A stretch of DNA of 64,000 bases, taken from positions 1,550,001-1,614,000 of the forward strand of contig NZ_CP070969.1 of assembly GCF_017086365.1 (NCBI RefSeq). The letters are read 5' to 3'. The stretch's first letter is position 1; each line of letters starts with the position of its first letter. Below the pieces are notes generated by a model that saw nothing but the letters and a program-made list of their open reading frames with translations, did no database searches and had not been told where the DNA came from. A program made the position numbers and the translations under genes. Source of the stretch: Paenibacillus tianjinensis. GTDB taxonomy: Bacteria; Bacillota; Bacilli; Paenibacillales; Paenibacillaceae. Of this stretch, positions 1 to 7,588 are shown in pieces.

Positions 1-1
1 T

Positions 2-1129
2 AAAGTCGCTGAGCAGGAAATTGGCTTGTCCAAGGATACCCTGAAGACATTAGCATCCGGCAAGGTCAATCTGGAGATGTCTACAGTGAATGCCAGACTG
101 ATTCTGCCACAGCAAACTCTGGCTCAGCTGGACGGGGATTATCAGTTCAAATTCACCCCGGTTAAGAGTGAACAGGCAATCAAGGCTGTGGAAGAACGGG
201 CGAAACGGGAGCAGATCGTTCAAGCAGCTGCGGGCTCAGGTGAGGTTCATGTTGTAGGCCGTCCGGTCAATATTGAGACAGGTGTGAAAAATCAGCCGGT
301 AGACCTGATCCTCCCGCTGCCAGGTAATGTGCTGCCAACGGATGCAGCTGCGAGAGAGGCCTTCCTGTCTCATCTGGTGTTCTATGTTGAACATAGTGAC
401 GGGGAGAAAGTGCTGGTTCAGCCTCAAGTGGTACAATATTCTGCCGATAAGCTGGGGCTGAAAATCAGTGTGAACAAGTTCAGCACCTTCACTGTGCTAG
501 ACATGGATAACTGGCCTGCATCCCAGAAGAAATCACATGAAGCGTATATGCAAGGCTACCCTGACGGGACATTCAAACCGGAGCAAGCCATGACCAGAGC
601 TGAGCTGGCGGCGGTTCTGTCCCGCATTGGAGCCCCTACGGCTTCAAATGCCCAGCCGGCAGCTTACAAAGATCAGAATGATTTCCAGTGGGCTGCGGAC
701 GATATTCTTAAAGTGACTTCCGGAGGACTAATGACAGGCTATCCAGACGGCAACTTTGGACCGGACCTGAATATAACCAGAGCCGAAATGGCTGCGGTTG
801 TCGTACGCTGGATGCAGCTGAGCGGTGAACCTGCGTCGTCGTTCACCGATACTGCAGATCACTGGTCGGTTCACAACATTGCACTGGTTCAACAGGCCGG
901 TTATATGAAAGGAATGCCGGACGGAAGCTTCGGGCCGGATAAGTACTTAACCCGGGCAGAAGCGGTAACTATTTTCAACAGAGTATTGAACCGCGGGCCT
1001 TTATTCGGCATCCAGTCTTCCGGCTGGTCGGATGTGTCCAATAGCTATTGGGCCTTCTATGACATTGTTGAAGCCACCACAAACCACAGCTACACAACGC
1101 GGGAAGCAGGCGGAGAAGCAGTAGAGTAA
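2..1129 (+). CDS. SLH-domain surface protein (5' end outside window)
   Basis: The frame is open from base 2, so the true start lies upstream; a TTG at 26 is only an internal codon. The first ~170 visible residues form a beta-rich segment I do not recognise. Three S-layer homology repeats follow, marked by GYPDGTF, GYPDGNFGP and GMPDGSFGP, each followed by a TRAE motif. SLH triplets anchor proteins non-covalently to pyruvylated secondary cell wall polymer, so this is probably a surface protein with C-terminal wall anchoring. The signal peptide and any catalytic region are not visible. An intrinsic terminator follows at 1211. Confidence 0.85.
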   Translation, partial: KVAEQEIGLSKDTLKTLASGKVNLEMSTVNARLILPQQTLAQLDGDYQFKFTPVKSEQAIKAVEERAKREQIVQAAAGSGEVHVVGRPVNIETGVKNQPVDLILPLPGNVLPTDAAAREAFLSHLVFYVEHSDGEKVLVQPQVVQYSADKLGLKISVNKFSTFTVLDMDNWPASQKKSHEAYMQGYPDGTFKPEQAMTRAELAAVLSRIGAPTASNAQPAAYKDQNDFQWAADDILKVTSGGLMTGYPDGNFGPDLNITRAEMAAVVVRWMQLSGEPASSFTDTADHWSVHNIALVQQAGYMKGMPDGSFGPDKYLTRAEAVTIFNRVLNRGPLFGIQSSGWSDVSNSYWAFYDIVEATTNHSYTTREAGGEAVE

Positions 1130-1210
1130 GGAAGAGGTTAAAGGTATAGTGGTGCAAGATGCTTTATTTCATAAGTAAGTTATAGTTATATCTAAGGAAC
1201 CGTTTCAGCG

Positions 1211-1251
1211 GAGACTTGTCAGGCCTATAAGCCGGCAGGTCTCTTTCTTTT
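1211..1251 (+). terminator. intrinsic terminator after SLH gene
   Basis: An imperfect GC-rich stem (GAGACTTG... pairing with ...CAGGTCTC, with G-U pairs) closes a CTATAA loop and is followed by TTTCTTTT. It lies 80 bases after the SLH stop codon and separates that gene from the two-component operon. Confidence 0.6.
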
Positions 1252-1399
1252 GCCTGAAGTGCATAAGTTAGTATTTCATTATTTTTTCATTTTTTATAGC
1301 TATAATATGTCTTAAGGATTTTAATAAAGCCGGACTTCAATGATGGCAGAGGCAAGCGCCACATGAACTACCATTTTTGGAATTAGAAAGCAGGATGTC

Positions 1400-2095
1400 A
1401 TGCACATTTTAGTAGTAGAAGACGACGCCAAGCTTGGCTATATGATTCAGTATAAGCTCATATCGGCAGGACATCGGACGGAATGGGCCCGCAATTCGGA
1501 AGAGGCGGAACAATTTTTTTCCACTGCGGAATTTGATCTGTATATTCTGGACTGGATGCTTCCCGGCAAAACCGGTCTGGAGCTATGCCGGCAGCGGCGG
1601 GTCCTGAATGACAATACGGCCATTCTGATGCTGACTGCACGCGGCGAGATTGAGGATCGCGTCAGCGGACTTCTTACAGGGGCAGACGATTATATGATCA
1701 AGCCCTTTGCTTTCGAAGAATTATTAGCCCGGATTACCTCCCTGGACCGCAGAAAGCAAACCCGGGGATATACCCTAAAGTATGCGGTCAGCGGCCTCCG
1801 GCTGAGTCCGGACACACAGGAGGCAGAACGTGAAGGTGTGCCCTTAACATTGACCAAACGTGAGTTCCAGCTGCTGGAGTTTTTTGCCCGTCATCCGAAT
1901 GTCGTGCTCTCCAGAGAGCGTATTCTCAATTCTGTATGGGGCAGTGAAGCTAATGTGACTCTGAATGCTGTCGATGCCGTCATCAAGCTGTTGCGGAAAA
2001 AAGTTGATGATCCCTTCCCTGTGAAGCTGATCCGGAGTGTACACGGAAGAGGCTATCGTTTAGCAGATAATGGGGTTGACCATGATGATACCTAA
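1400..2095 (+). CDS. OmpR/PhoB-family response regulator
   Basis: 231 residues, the usual length for the family. The N-terminal receiver domain (~1-115) has the acidic pocket E7/D8/D9, phospho-acceptor D51 (ILDWMLPGKTG), T79 and K101 (IKPF). The C-terminal ~135-225 is a winged helix (LTKREFQLLEFFARHP, GRGYRL). It should bind DNA when phosphorylated by the kinase encoded immediately downstream, with which it overlaps by 14 bases. The ATG at 1400 has a weak AAAGCAGGA Shine-Dalgarno. A TATAAT at 1301-1306 could be the -10 element, but no convincing -35 is seen. The signal sensed is unknown. Confidence 0.9.
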   Translation: MHILVVEDDAKLGYMIQYKLISAGHRTEWARNSEEAEQFFSTAEFDLYILDWMLPGKTGLELCRQRRVLNDNTAILMLTARGEIEDRVSGLLTGADDYMIKPFAFEELLARITSLDRRKQTRGYTLKYAVSGLRLSPDTQEAEREGVPLTLTKREFQLLEFFARHPNVVLSRERILNSVWGSEANVTLNAVDAVIKLLRKKVDDPFPVKLIRSVHGRGYRLADNGVDHDDT

Positions 2096-3395
2096 TACCC
2101 GCAGGCAATTAACCATCTTTTACAGCACGATGATTGGATTAATTCTGCTCATCATGGCGGTTTCCTTTTACGGGGTACTGACGGATGTGATGCACAGGGA
2201 TGAAAGGCATAATTTGGAATCTGCCGGGCTGAAAGCTTTGGATGAATGGTTAAATAAACCCGTGCTGGCAGAGGATGCAGAGGAGATCCGTGAACAGCGG
2301 CAGGCAGGTGCCCGCAGAATGGAATGGGAGTATCTGCAGAGTGACCAGTTTGCTGTCATAGCAGATTCATCATGGACGGTCTTTGTTCATTCGCCAGAGA
2401 GAAATAACCTGCTGCTTAAGCCTTCCTTCCAACAGCAGCTGGATGCTCAAGGGAGTAAAAGCTACGTTCATTTAAGCTATTTTCCGGGTAAGAACCAGGC
2501 AGATTTTGCAATTCTGCGATTAATGACAGGTGACGAATCACATCCTGTTCTCTGGATCGGGGAAGAGGTGAGCAAACAGGAACATCTGTTAAAAGAGATG
2601 AGGCTGCTCCTCTTCGGGATCACTCTTCTCCTCCTGGCGGTGACCACGATCATAGGTTATATACTGGCCGGCCGGGCTATACTCCCTCTCAACCAAGCGT
2701 TTATCCGGCAGCAAAAATTCACCTCTTACGCCTCCCATGAGCTAAGGACACCTCTGAGCGTGCTTCAGCTGTCGGTGGACATTCTGGAGGAGGAACAGCA
2801 CAAGCTATCGCCTGTCCATCAGACGGTGCTTCAGGATATGAAAGAAGAAATAGAGCGTATGACACGTTTAACCGGGCAATTGCTTACACTCGCCAGAAAT
2901 GATTCCCCTCTGCAGCGCATGAGGCGGGAGGCATTCGACTTGCAGGACAGACTTTCTTTTGCAGCCGTGAGAATGCAGCTAATGGCTCTGGAGAAAAATG
3001 TGAAGCTAAAGCTCCACACAGGCATTGAGGAAGAGAGCCTAACCTGTATTGGCGACAGCGAGCAGATAGACCAAGTCCTGTATATCCTTTTGGATAATGC
3101 CATTAAATACTCTGCAGAGGGAGGCACAGTGACACTGGGAATTACCCGGAATGATAACGGCACTGTGAATGTAATTATTCAAGATACGGGCTGCGGAATT
3201 CCCGAGGAGGATCTGCCCCATCTGTTCGAACGTTTCTACCGGGTAGATCAAGCCCGTACAAGGGAACATGGCGGCACCGGATTGGGGCTGGCTATCGCCT
3301 ATGAGATCGTCAGCAGGCACGATGGCCGGATCGTCGTAACCAGCACTCTCCATCAGGGAAGCACTTTTATGGTCATCCTTCCTGGAACTAAATGA
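2082..3395 (+). CDS. sensor histidine kinase, partner of upstream regulator
   Basis: Membrane kinase of ~437 residues. TM1 lies near residues 10-32 and TM2 near 175-197, flanking a ~140-residue extracytoplasmic sensor region. The H box is SHELRTPLS (His ~219). The N box is DNAIKYS, the G1 box DTGCGIPEED and the G2 box GTGLGLAI. ATG 2082 is preferred over the ATG at 2070 because GGGG at 2071-2074 is correctly spaced from it. Translational overlap with the regulator indicates coupled expression. No diagnostic ligand-binding domain is recognisable. Confidence 0.9.
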   Translation: MMIPNTRRQLTIFYSTMIGLILLIMAVSFYGVLTDVMHRDERHNLESAGLKALDEWLNKPVLAEDAEEIREQRQAGARRMEWEYLQSDQFAVIADSSWTVFVHSPERNNLLLKPSFQQQLDAQGSKSYVHLSYFPGKNQADFAILRLMTGDESHPVLWIGEEVSKQEHLLKEMRLLLFGITLLLLAVTTIIGYILAGRAILPLNQAFIRQQKFTSYASHELRTPLSVLQLSVDILEEEQHKLSPVHQTVLQDMKEEIERMTRLTGQLLTLARNDSPLQRMRREAFDLQDRLSFAAVRMQLMALEKNVKLKLHTGIEEESLTCIGDSEQIDQVLYILLDNAIKYSAEGGTVTLGITRNDNGTVNVIIQDTGCGIPEEDLPHLFERFYRVDQARTREHGGTGLGLAIAYEIVSRHDGRIVVTSTLHQGSTFMVILPGTK

Positions 3396-3484
3396 ACCTA
3401 TAGGCAACCATTCAAGTAGAAACGGCCTGCGCATTCGGTAAAAGGCGGTATCTGTTTCTGCGAGAAATATAAGGAGGTTTTACG

Positions 3485-3958
3485 ATGTTTACTGAAGTCT
3501 TTAACCATATTCATCCCATTGTTGTACATTTCCCTATAGCTCTGATCATCATCGGATTCGGGTATGATTTGGTGTTGGCCCTAAAAAAACGCTCTTTGAA
3601 TCCTGCCGGCGGGTTATGGATGTGGATGCTTGCTGCAGTTGGAGCCTGGGTCGCTATTGCGACCGGACCGGATGATGATGCCCGGGGTGTGACTTCATTC
3701 ATTGAGCCCCACGAGATGCTCGCCACCTTAACCGCTTGGATAGTTTCTCTGATCGTTGTCTGGAGATTGCTGATGTACTGGAAGGGGAAACGAGCTTTTG
3801 TAAAAGTTCCACTGGTGCTGTACTTGGCCGTTTCGCTTGTCTCCTGCGGCCTTGTGCTGGGAACCGGTTATTATGGCGGCAAAATGGTGTATACAGATGG
3901 CGTAGGCGTTTCAGCCAACGGTGCTCCCGTCCATCCCTCTGTGCAGGGGAATCAGTGA
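3485..3958 (+). CDS. DUF2231-type integral membrane protein
   Basis: 157 residues with about four hydrophobic spans and an N-terminal HPIVVHFPIALI motif typical of the DUF2231 family, whose members are predicted heme- or redox-associated membrane proteins. The two His of that motif are the likely ligands; function is not established. An excellent AAGGAGG precedes the ATG. A 13-bp hairpin downstream ends the transcript against the convergent carbonic anhydrase gene. It could be co-transcribed with the preceding kinase (90-base gap, no terminator seen). Confidence 0.75.
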   Translation: MFTEVFNHIHPIVVHFPIALIIIGFGYDLVLALKKRSLNPAGGLWMWMLAAVGAWVAIATGPDDDARGVTSFIEPHEMLATLTAWIVSLIVVWRLLMYWKGKRAFVKVPLVLYLAVSLVSCGLVLGTGYYGGKMVYTDGVGVSANGAPVHPSVQGNQ

Positions 3959-3990
3959 TTAGGAGTAACCTAATAATGAAATATGACAAT

Positions 3991-4026
3991 AAGGGCTTCA
4001 ATCCCGCTATGGAGATTGAAGCCCTT
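3991..4026. terminator. bidirectional hairpin between convergent genes
   Basis: Perfect 13-bp stem (AAGGGCTTCAATC / GATTGAAGCCCTT) with a 10-base loop, lying between the DUF2231 gene (+) and the carbonic anhydrase gene (-). The stem ends in AA/TT but the T tract is weak on both strands. Position and symmetry argue for shared termination. Confidence 0.65.
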
Positions 4027-4066
4027 AAATGATGATTACGCCCAAAATCCGGTATTTGTCAGCAGC

Positions 4067-4891
4067 CTATTCATCGCTGTCAATTTCCCGGTTTCCAAGT
4101 GTTTGTACCGGACGGTTGTCATGCGGGAAAATAGCAGCAAATTTGCCGATCTGCTCGCCGGACCATTGAACCGGATTCTCCAGGATGATCCACTGCACCC
4201 CTTCGGTACACGGCGGTGTGGTGAGCGATCCCTGGTAGCGGAACGAATGAAGATCTGTAGGCAGCAGCCCATCCAGATTGAAGTCACCCGCAACCGGAGT
4301 TTCCTGTTCACTCTCTTCGGGCGGAAGCACGGACCATAGCTGGTTCAATCCGGTATTTTCGCTGCCTTTATGAATCAGAACACTCAGCACGGCAAGCGAC
4401 CCGTCCTCACTTTTATGAACCAGATGCAGCTCCATTTCAGCATGTTTGCCGTCCACCTCATGCTCGCTGGGCAGGTGGAAATGGAACTGCTGCAGTGTAT
4501 AGGTCTTTCCTTCAATCTCAAGCCGGTTGTCCTGATTCTTAAGGTTCACCTGGATCGTATGGCCGTTGTTAATGATAGCTACCGGGGAAGGCGAATACTC
4601 CACCTTGATCAGGGAGAGGCTCTTGTCGTCCTTTACTTGCTCATGAAGGATATTTACCGGGGATTGAGCGGTACCGGTACTGCAGGTTGTGAACAGCTGA
4701 TCCAGCTCAGCCCAGTGCTCCGGAGATGTGTCACCTTCATAAGACCAGTGCGCCTGATGTGCGCCGGCAGTGGGGGAGGGTTCGTTTATTCCTTCTGCCT
4801 CATGATTAGGGGCGTTGTTTCCGCATCCGGCCATCACTGATATAACCATGGCGGGGAACAGTATTCGCGGTATCCATTTGTTGATGCGCAT
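4067..4891 (-). CDS. alpha-class carbonic anhydrase, lipoprotein
   Basis: 274 residues from the ATG complementary to 4889-4891, preceded by AAAGAAGG; an upstream in-frame ATG at 4924 has no good ribosome site. A lipoprotein signal ends in VMAGC (Cys23), so the enzyme is predicted to be anchored outside the membrane. The alpha-CA signature is intact: zinc ligands in QFHFH (two His) and ELHLVH (third His), SEHEVDGKHAE, and SLTTPPC near the C terminus. It interconverts CO2 and bicarbonate at the cell surface. It is transcribed away from the metallophosphoesterase gene. Confidence 0.93.
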   Translation of the reverse strand: MRINKWIPRILFPAMVISVMAGCGNNAPNHEAEGINEPSPTAGAHQAHWSYEGDTSPEHWAELDQLFTTCSTGTAQSPVNILHEQVKDDKSLSLIKVEYSPSPVAIINNGHTIQVNLKNQDNRLEIEGKTYTLQQFHFHLPSEHEVDGKHAEMELHLVHKSEDGSLAVLSVLIHKGSENTGLNQLWSVLPPEESEQETPVAGDFNLDGLLPTDLHSFRYQGSLTTPPCTEGVQWIILENPVQWSGEQIGKFAAIFPHDNRPVQTLGNREIDSDE

Positions 4892-4926
4892 ACAGCAGCC
4901 TTCTTTCTTTTTCGTATGGAACATTG

Positions 4927-4945
4927 TTATTTATATTGTAAATAA
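4927..4945. promoter_or_regulatory. inverted repeat in carbonic anhydrase promoter region
   Basis: TTATTTA-TATTG-TAAATAA, a 7-5-7 dyad, lies ~35 bases upstream of the carbonic anhydrase start. Its size suits a dimeric repressor operator, but it does not match a consensus I can name. AT-rich dyads also arise by chance. Confidence 0.3.
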
Positions 4946-5111
4946 TGGATGTTTGTGGAACAAGTGAAAAAAGACTCAAGCCTTCTTTGGTTCTAAGTAT
5001 CCAGTTATCCTGGGCCTGCCCCTTCGTTTATCAGCGGGTCCAAGAGCTTCCCGTGCTCCTCGAATATAAATATGACAGGAACATCTAACCCATTCGTAGA
5101 AGGGGCTGCTT

Positions 5112-5942
5112 ATGATGAAACGGGCAGGAACAATGAAGAAACGGAGCCTTTCACCGGGAGCTGAGCGGGTACGCAGCTTGAAGCGTAAGGTGAAGGCCCA
5201 GAGCATTAATTTTGCAGTTGTCGGAGACAGCCATGTAGGATACGGGAACAGCTCAGTTATTTTTAGCAATCTTTTGCCCCAAGCGGTGAGCAGCGGAAAT
5301 AAGAGATTTATCATTTTTGGCGGGGATAATGCACAGGCAAGCGCTAATCATGGAAGTAATGCTGATGCCTTCTATAAGGATTTCAAGGATACGGTTACGG
5401 GCACGCTCGGGAGTATTCCTTACAAAGCGTCAATCGGGAATTGGGAGGCGAGTACCCGGTCCTTATTTACTAAATATTTGGGAGCTGCGGCCGGGCAGAT
5501 GAATTTTCCGGGTACACAGGGCAAGGTGAGGTATGTATGGCTTGATTGTGCACTCGGGAAATTCACGCCGGAAAGTCTTAAGCTGCTGAAAAACTTAGAT
5601 GACCGATATTATTACATTATTGATTTTCATTGGCCTTTAAAGGTAAGCGGAATTACGTTGGATCCCAGCCATGTGCTCAGCGGGACAGAAACAGGGAAGT
5701 TTTTTGCAGCGATTCCGGCAAAGGTGAGAGATCAGGTGCTGGCGATTTTCACCCATCACGGGCATAAATTCTACCGGAAGCTGACCCAGGTTTATCCGGG
5801 GTTTTCGAAGACGAAATTTTTCGTGACCGGATGTTCCGGAGATTATAAATGCAAGCCTGGTGACCGCGGATATTACAATGCGACACTAACTCTTAATGGG
5901 ACTGCAGCCACGGTCGAGGCTTACCGGGTAACGGTGATGTAG
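5112..5942 (+). CDS. calcineurin-like metallophosphoesterase
   Basis: 276 residues. Metal-site motifs run in the family order: GDSHVGYG (D-x-H), GGDNAQ, GNWEAS (the usual GNH/D position carries W-E here), a lone His in IDFHWPL, and HHGHKFY. This supports a two-metal phosphoesterase core on a basic N-terminal extension without a signal peptide. Substrate is unknown. AAGGGG precedes the ATG. It is monocistronic and closed by the hairpin at 5971. Confidence 0.8.
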   Translation: MMKRAGTMKKRSLSPGAERVRSLKRKVKAQSINFAVVGDSHVGYGNSSVIFSNLLPQAVSSGNKRFIIFGGDNAQASANHGSNADAFYKDFKDTVTGTLGSIPYKASIGNWEASTRSLFTKYLGAAAGQMNFPGTQGKVRYVWLDCALGKFTPESLKLLKNLDDRYYYIIDFHWPLKVSGITLDPSHVLSGTETGKFFAAIPAKVRDQVLAIFTHHGHKFYRKLTQVYPGFSKTKFFVTGCSGDYKCKPGDRGYYNATLTLNGTAATVEAYRVTVM

Positions 5943-5965
5943 CGGAAAAAGAACGGCTATAATCT

Positions 5966-6000
5966 AAAAACACAAGCCGCGCAGCAATGCGCGGCTTGTG
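5966..6000. terminator. terminator shared by 5112 gene and the remnant at 6034
   Basis: 12-bp stem CACAAGCCGCGC / GCGCGGCTTGTG around a 6-base loop. On the minus strand it is followed by TTTTT (AAAAA at 5966-5970), so it is best formed for the leftward permease remnant. Confidence 0.75.
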
Positions 6001-6033
6001 CTCAGGTATATAGAAGCAAAAGAGAAGCTGTGT

Positions 6034-6468
6034 TTATTGCACACTGAGGTTGTCCCAGTTGACCTGAAACTCCTTCAGCATACCTTCTTTGGTCAGCTTA
6101 CCGCCGAGGTAACCCTGAATGCTGCTGGAAGCTTCCATCAGGCTCCGCGGAACGTTGTTGAGCGCCGAGATATAGATCACCATCAGATAGCCGGCATTTT
6201 GCCAGACAAACACGATCACAATCGCCCAGAAGGCGGTTCCTCCAGTACCCAGCCAAGGGAGATTGAAAAAGGACCAGCCGGTGGCCTGGCCGATTGACTC
6301 GAATCCCCGGACAAAAATAAACTGCCAGATAAACCCGAGCAACAGGCCGCCAATGACATGGGGAACAAAAAACACCGTCCGCAGCACATTGCGCGTAAAC
6401 AGCCTGCGGGTCAGCACATAAGCGAGTGCGAAGCTGAGCAGGTTGGTCAGCCCAGGCCTGATCTTCTT
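6034..6468 (-). pseudogene. ABC sugar permease fragment fused to a binding-protein tail
   Basis: The frame is open from 6468 to 6034, read leftward. Its first ~115 residues are the interior of a MalF-type permease (NLLSFALAYVLTRR, VFFVPHVIGGLLLGFIWQ, VWQNAGYLMVIYISAL, VPRSLMEAS), stopping exactly at the EAA loop. It then changes in frame into SIQGYLGGKLTKEGMLKEF..., which resembles the C terminus of an extracellular sugar-binding protein. The permease lacks its first and last membrane segments. No in-frame ribosome site fits the permease start. This is the scar of a deletion inside a binding-protein/permease operon. Confidence 0.8.
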
Positions 6469-6561
6469 TTATGGTCCATCGTTCCTAACCCCTTGATGTA
6501 ATAACCGGAAGGACAATTATCCAAATCAGGTATTCTAGAATCCACCAGACATAGGATGTCA

Positions 6562-6591
6562 TTGACGCTGGAGAACAGCAAACCATATAAT
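6562..6591 (+). promoter_or_regulatory. candidate sigma-A promoter of the nuclease gene
   Basis: TTGACG (6562-6567), an 18-base spacer and TATAAT (6586-6591). Transcription would start near 6598, only ~15 bases before the terminator hairpin at 6613. It is the only promoter-like pair seen ahead of the gene. Confidence 0.55.
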
Positions 6592-6612
6592 CTATAAAAA
6601 CGGACGAAGAAC

Positions 6613-6653
6613 GTCCCGTACTCCATGGTTTAGTGGGGTGCGGGACTTTTTTT
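6613..6653 (+). terminator. intrinsic terminator in the leader of the nuclease gene
   Basis: A 12-bp stem (GTCCCGTACTCC with GGGGTGCGGGAC, three G-U pairs) is followed by seven T. It ends five bases before the ribosome-binding site of the downstream gene. It therefore sits inside the 5' leader if the promoter at 6562 is used, and reads as an attenuator rather than a spacer between transcription units. Confidence 0.7.
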
Positions 6654-6675
6654 GTGCGGAGGAGGAGTCTTAGGA

Positions 6676-7356
6676 ATGGGATTTGCTGAAGAGCATCAGA
6701 AGTGGCTGGATTACCACAAGAAACAGAGAAGCGGAGAACGTCTGGACCGGCTGGAGCGCGGGCATGGGCATGGCGAGAAAATGTTTGCGGAGCGGGTATG
6801 GTGGCCGATATTTGGGCATTTGGATGATCTGCATCCGGAGTATGAGGTTTCAGACTGGCGGGGCCGGCCTTATTTTGTTGATCTGGTATGGAAGCCGGGC
6901 CAGGTGAAGTTTGCGATTGAGATCAAAGGGTATGGTCCCCATGAGCAGAATACCGACCGCACCAGGTACCGGCAGGAGTTGAACAGGGAAACTTATCTGC
7001 AGATTGCAGGCTATCGAGTAGTATCGGTACCTTACGATGATTTGGAATCGGCGCCGGAGCTGACAGTTTCCTTAATCAAAGCGTTGTTCATTCCATGCCT
7101 GGTGCAGAATGCCGATGATGAGATGAGCCGGTATACAAGGATGGAGAAACAAATTATGCAGTTAGCGGTACGGTCTAAGGGTTACATCCGGCCGGTTGAT
7201 CTGGTGAATAGGCTTGGTGTTGATCTGAGAACAATCCGGAAATACATGGCCTTTTTATGTGAAAAAGGCAAATTCAAACCCGTGCTGACCCAGGGCAGCA
7301 GCAGGATCTGCCGGTATGAATATATCCATTCCGTGCTGGATAACGAGTTGTGGTAG
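6676..7356 (+). CDS. PD-(D/E)xK-like nuclease with C-terminal winged helix
   Basis: 226 residues. ATG 6676 is chosen because GGAGGAGGAG lies 8 bases upstream. Residues ~35-125 resemble a DUF559/Vsr-like nuclease core: E39, D69 (YFVDLVW), E82-x-K84 (AIEIKGYG), then a conserved-looking IAGYRVVSVPYDDL strand. Residues ~165-205 (GYIRPVDLVNRLGV, LRTIRKYMAFL) form a helix-turn-helix. I infer a sequence-specific DNA-cutting or nicking protein, or a defence accessory; no methylase or helicase is adjacent. The stop codon is followed three bases later by the 51-bp repeat array. The substrate is unknown. Confidence 0.65.
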   Translation: MGFAEEHQKWLDYHKKQRSGERLDRLERGHGHGEKMFAERVWWPIFGHLDDLHPEYEVSDWRGRPYFVDLVWKPGQVKFAIEIKGYGPHEQNTDRTRYRQELNRETYLQIAGYRVVSVPYDDLESAPELTVSLIKALFIPCLVQNADDEMSRYTRMEKQIMQLAVRSKGYIRPVDLVNRLGVDLRTIRKYMAFLCEKGKFKPVLTQGSSRICRYEYIHSVLDNELW

Positions 7357-7359
7357 CCT

Positions 7360-7470
7360 GCCGCCAGCGGGCCGAGCGAGGAAATCAACGGTAAAAATCC
7401 CGTAGATTCCGCCGCCAGCGGGCCGAGCTGGGAAATCAACGGTAAAAATCCCGTTGATTCCGCCGCCAGC
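7360..7470. repeat. 51-bp tandem repeat array, left part
   Basis: Two whole units (7360-7410, 7411-7461) plus the first nine bases of a third. Consensus unit: GCCGCCAGCGGGCCGAGC, GAGG, AAATCAACGG, TAAAAATC, CCGTTGATTCC. Each unit holds a hairpin (ATCAACGG pairing with CCGTTGAT). The array begins directly after the nuclease stop codon and is interrupted at 7470 by the insertion sequence. Confidence 0.9.
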
Positions 7471-7539
7471 GGTAGCGTCAAGAAGTTTGTGTAAGAGAGC
7501 AGAATGTAACTTCTCGGGTGTTCGTTGGTAAGTGCAGAT

Positions 7540-7575
7540 GTTCTTTGGGGCGGGGGAGACCCCGCCCCAAAGAAC
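7540..7575. other. perfect hairpin at the 3' end of the IS256 transposase
   Basis: 16-bp perfect stem GTTCTTTGGGGCGGGG / CCCCGCCCCAAAGAAC with a GAGA loop, 14 bases beyond the transposase stop codon. No T tract follows on the minus strand. It may terminate transcription or block read-through into or out of the element. Confidence 0.6.
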
Positions 7576-7588
7576 AAGGGATTTCGAG

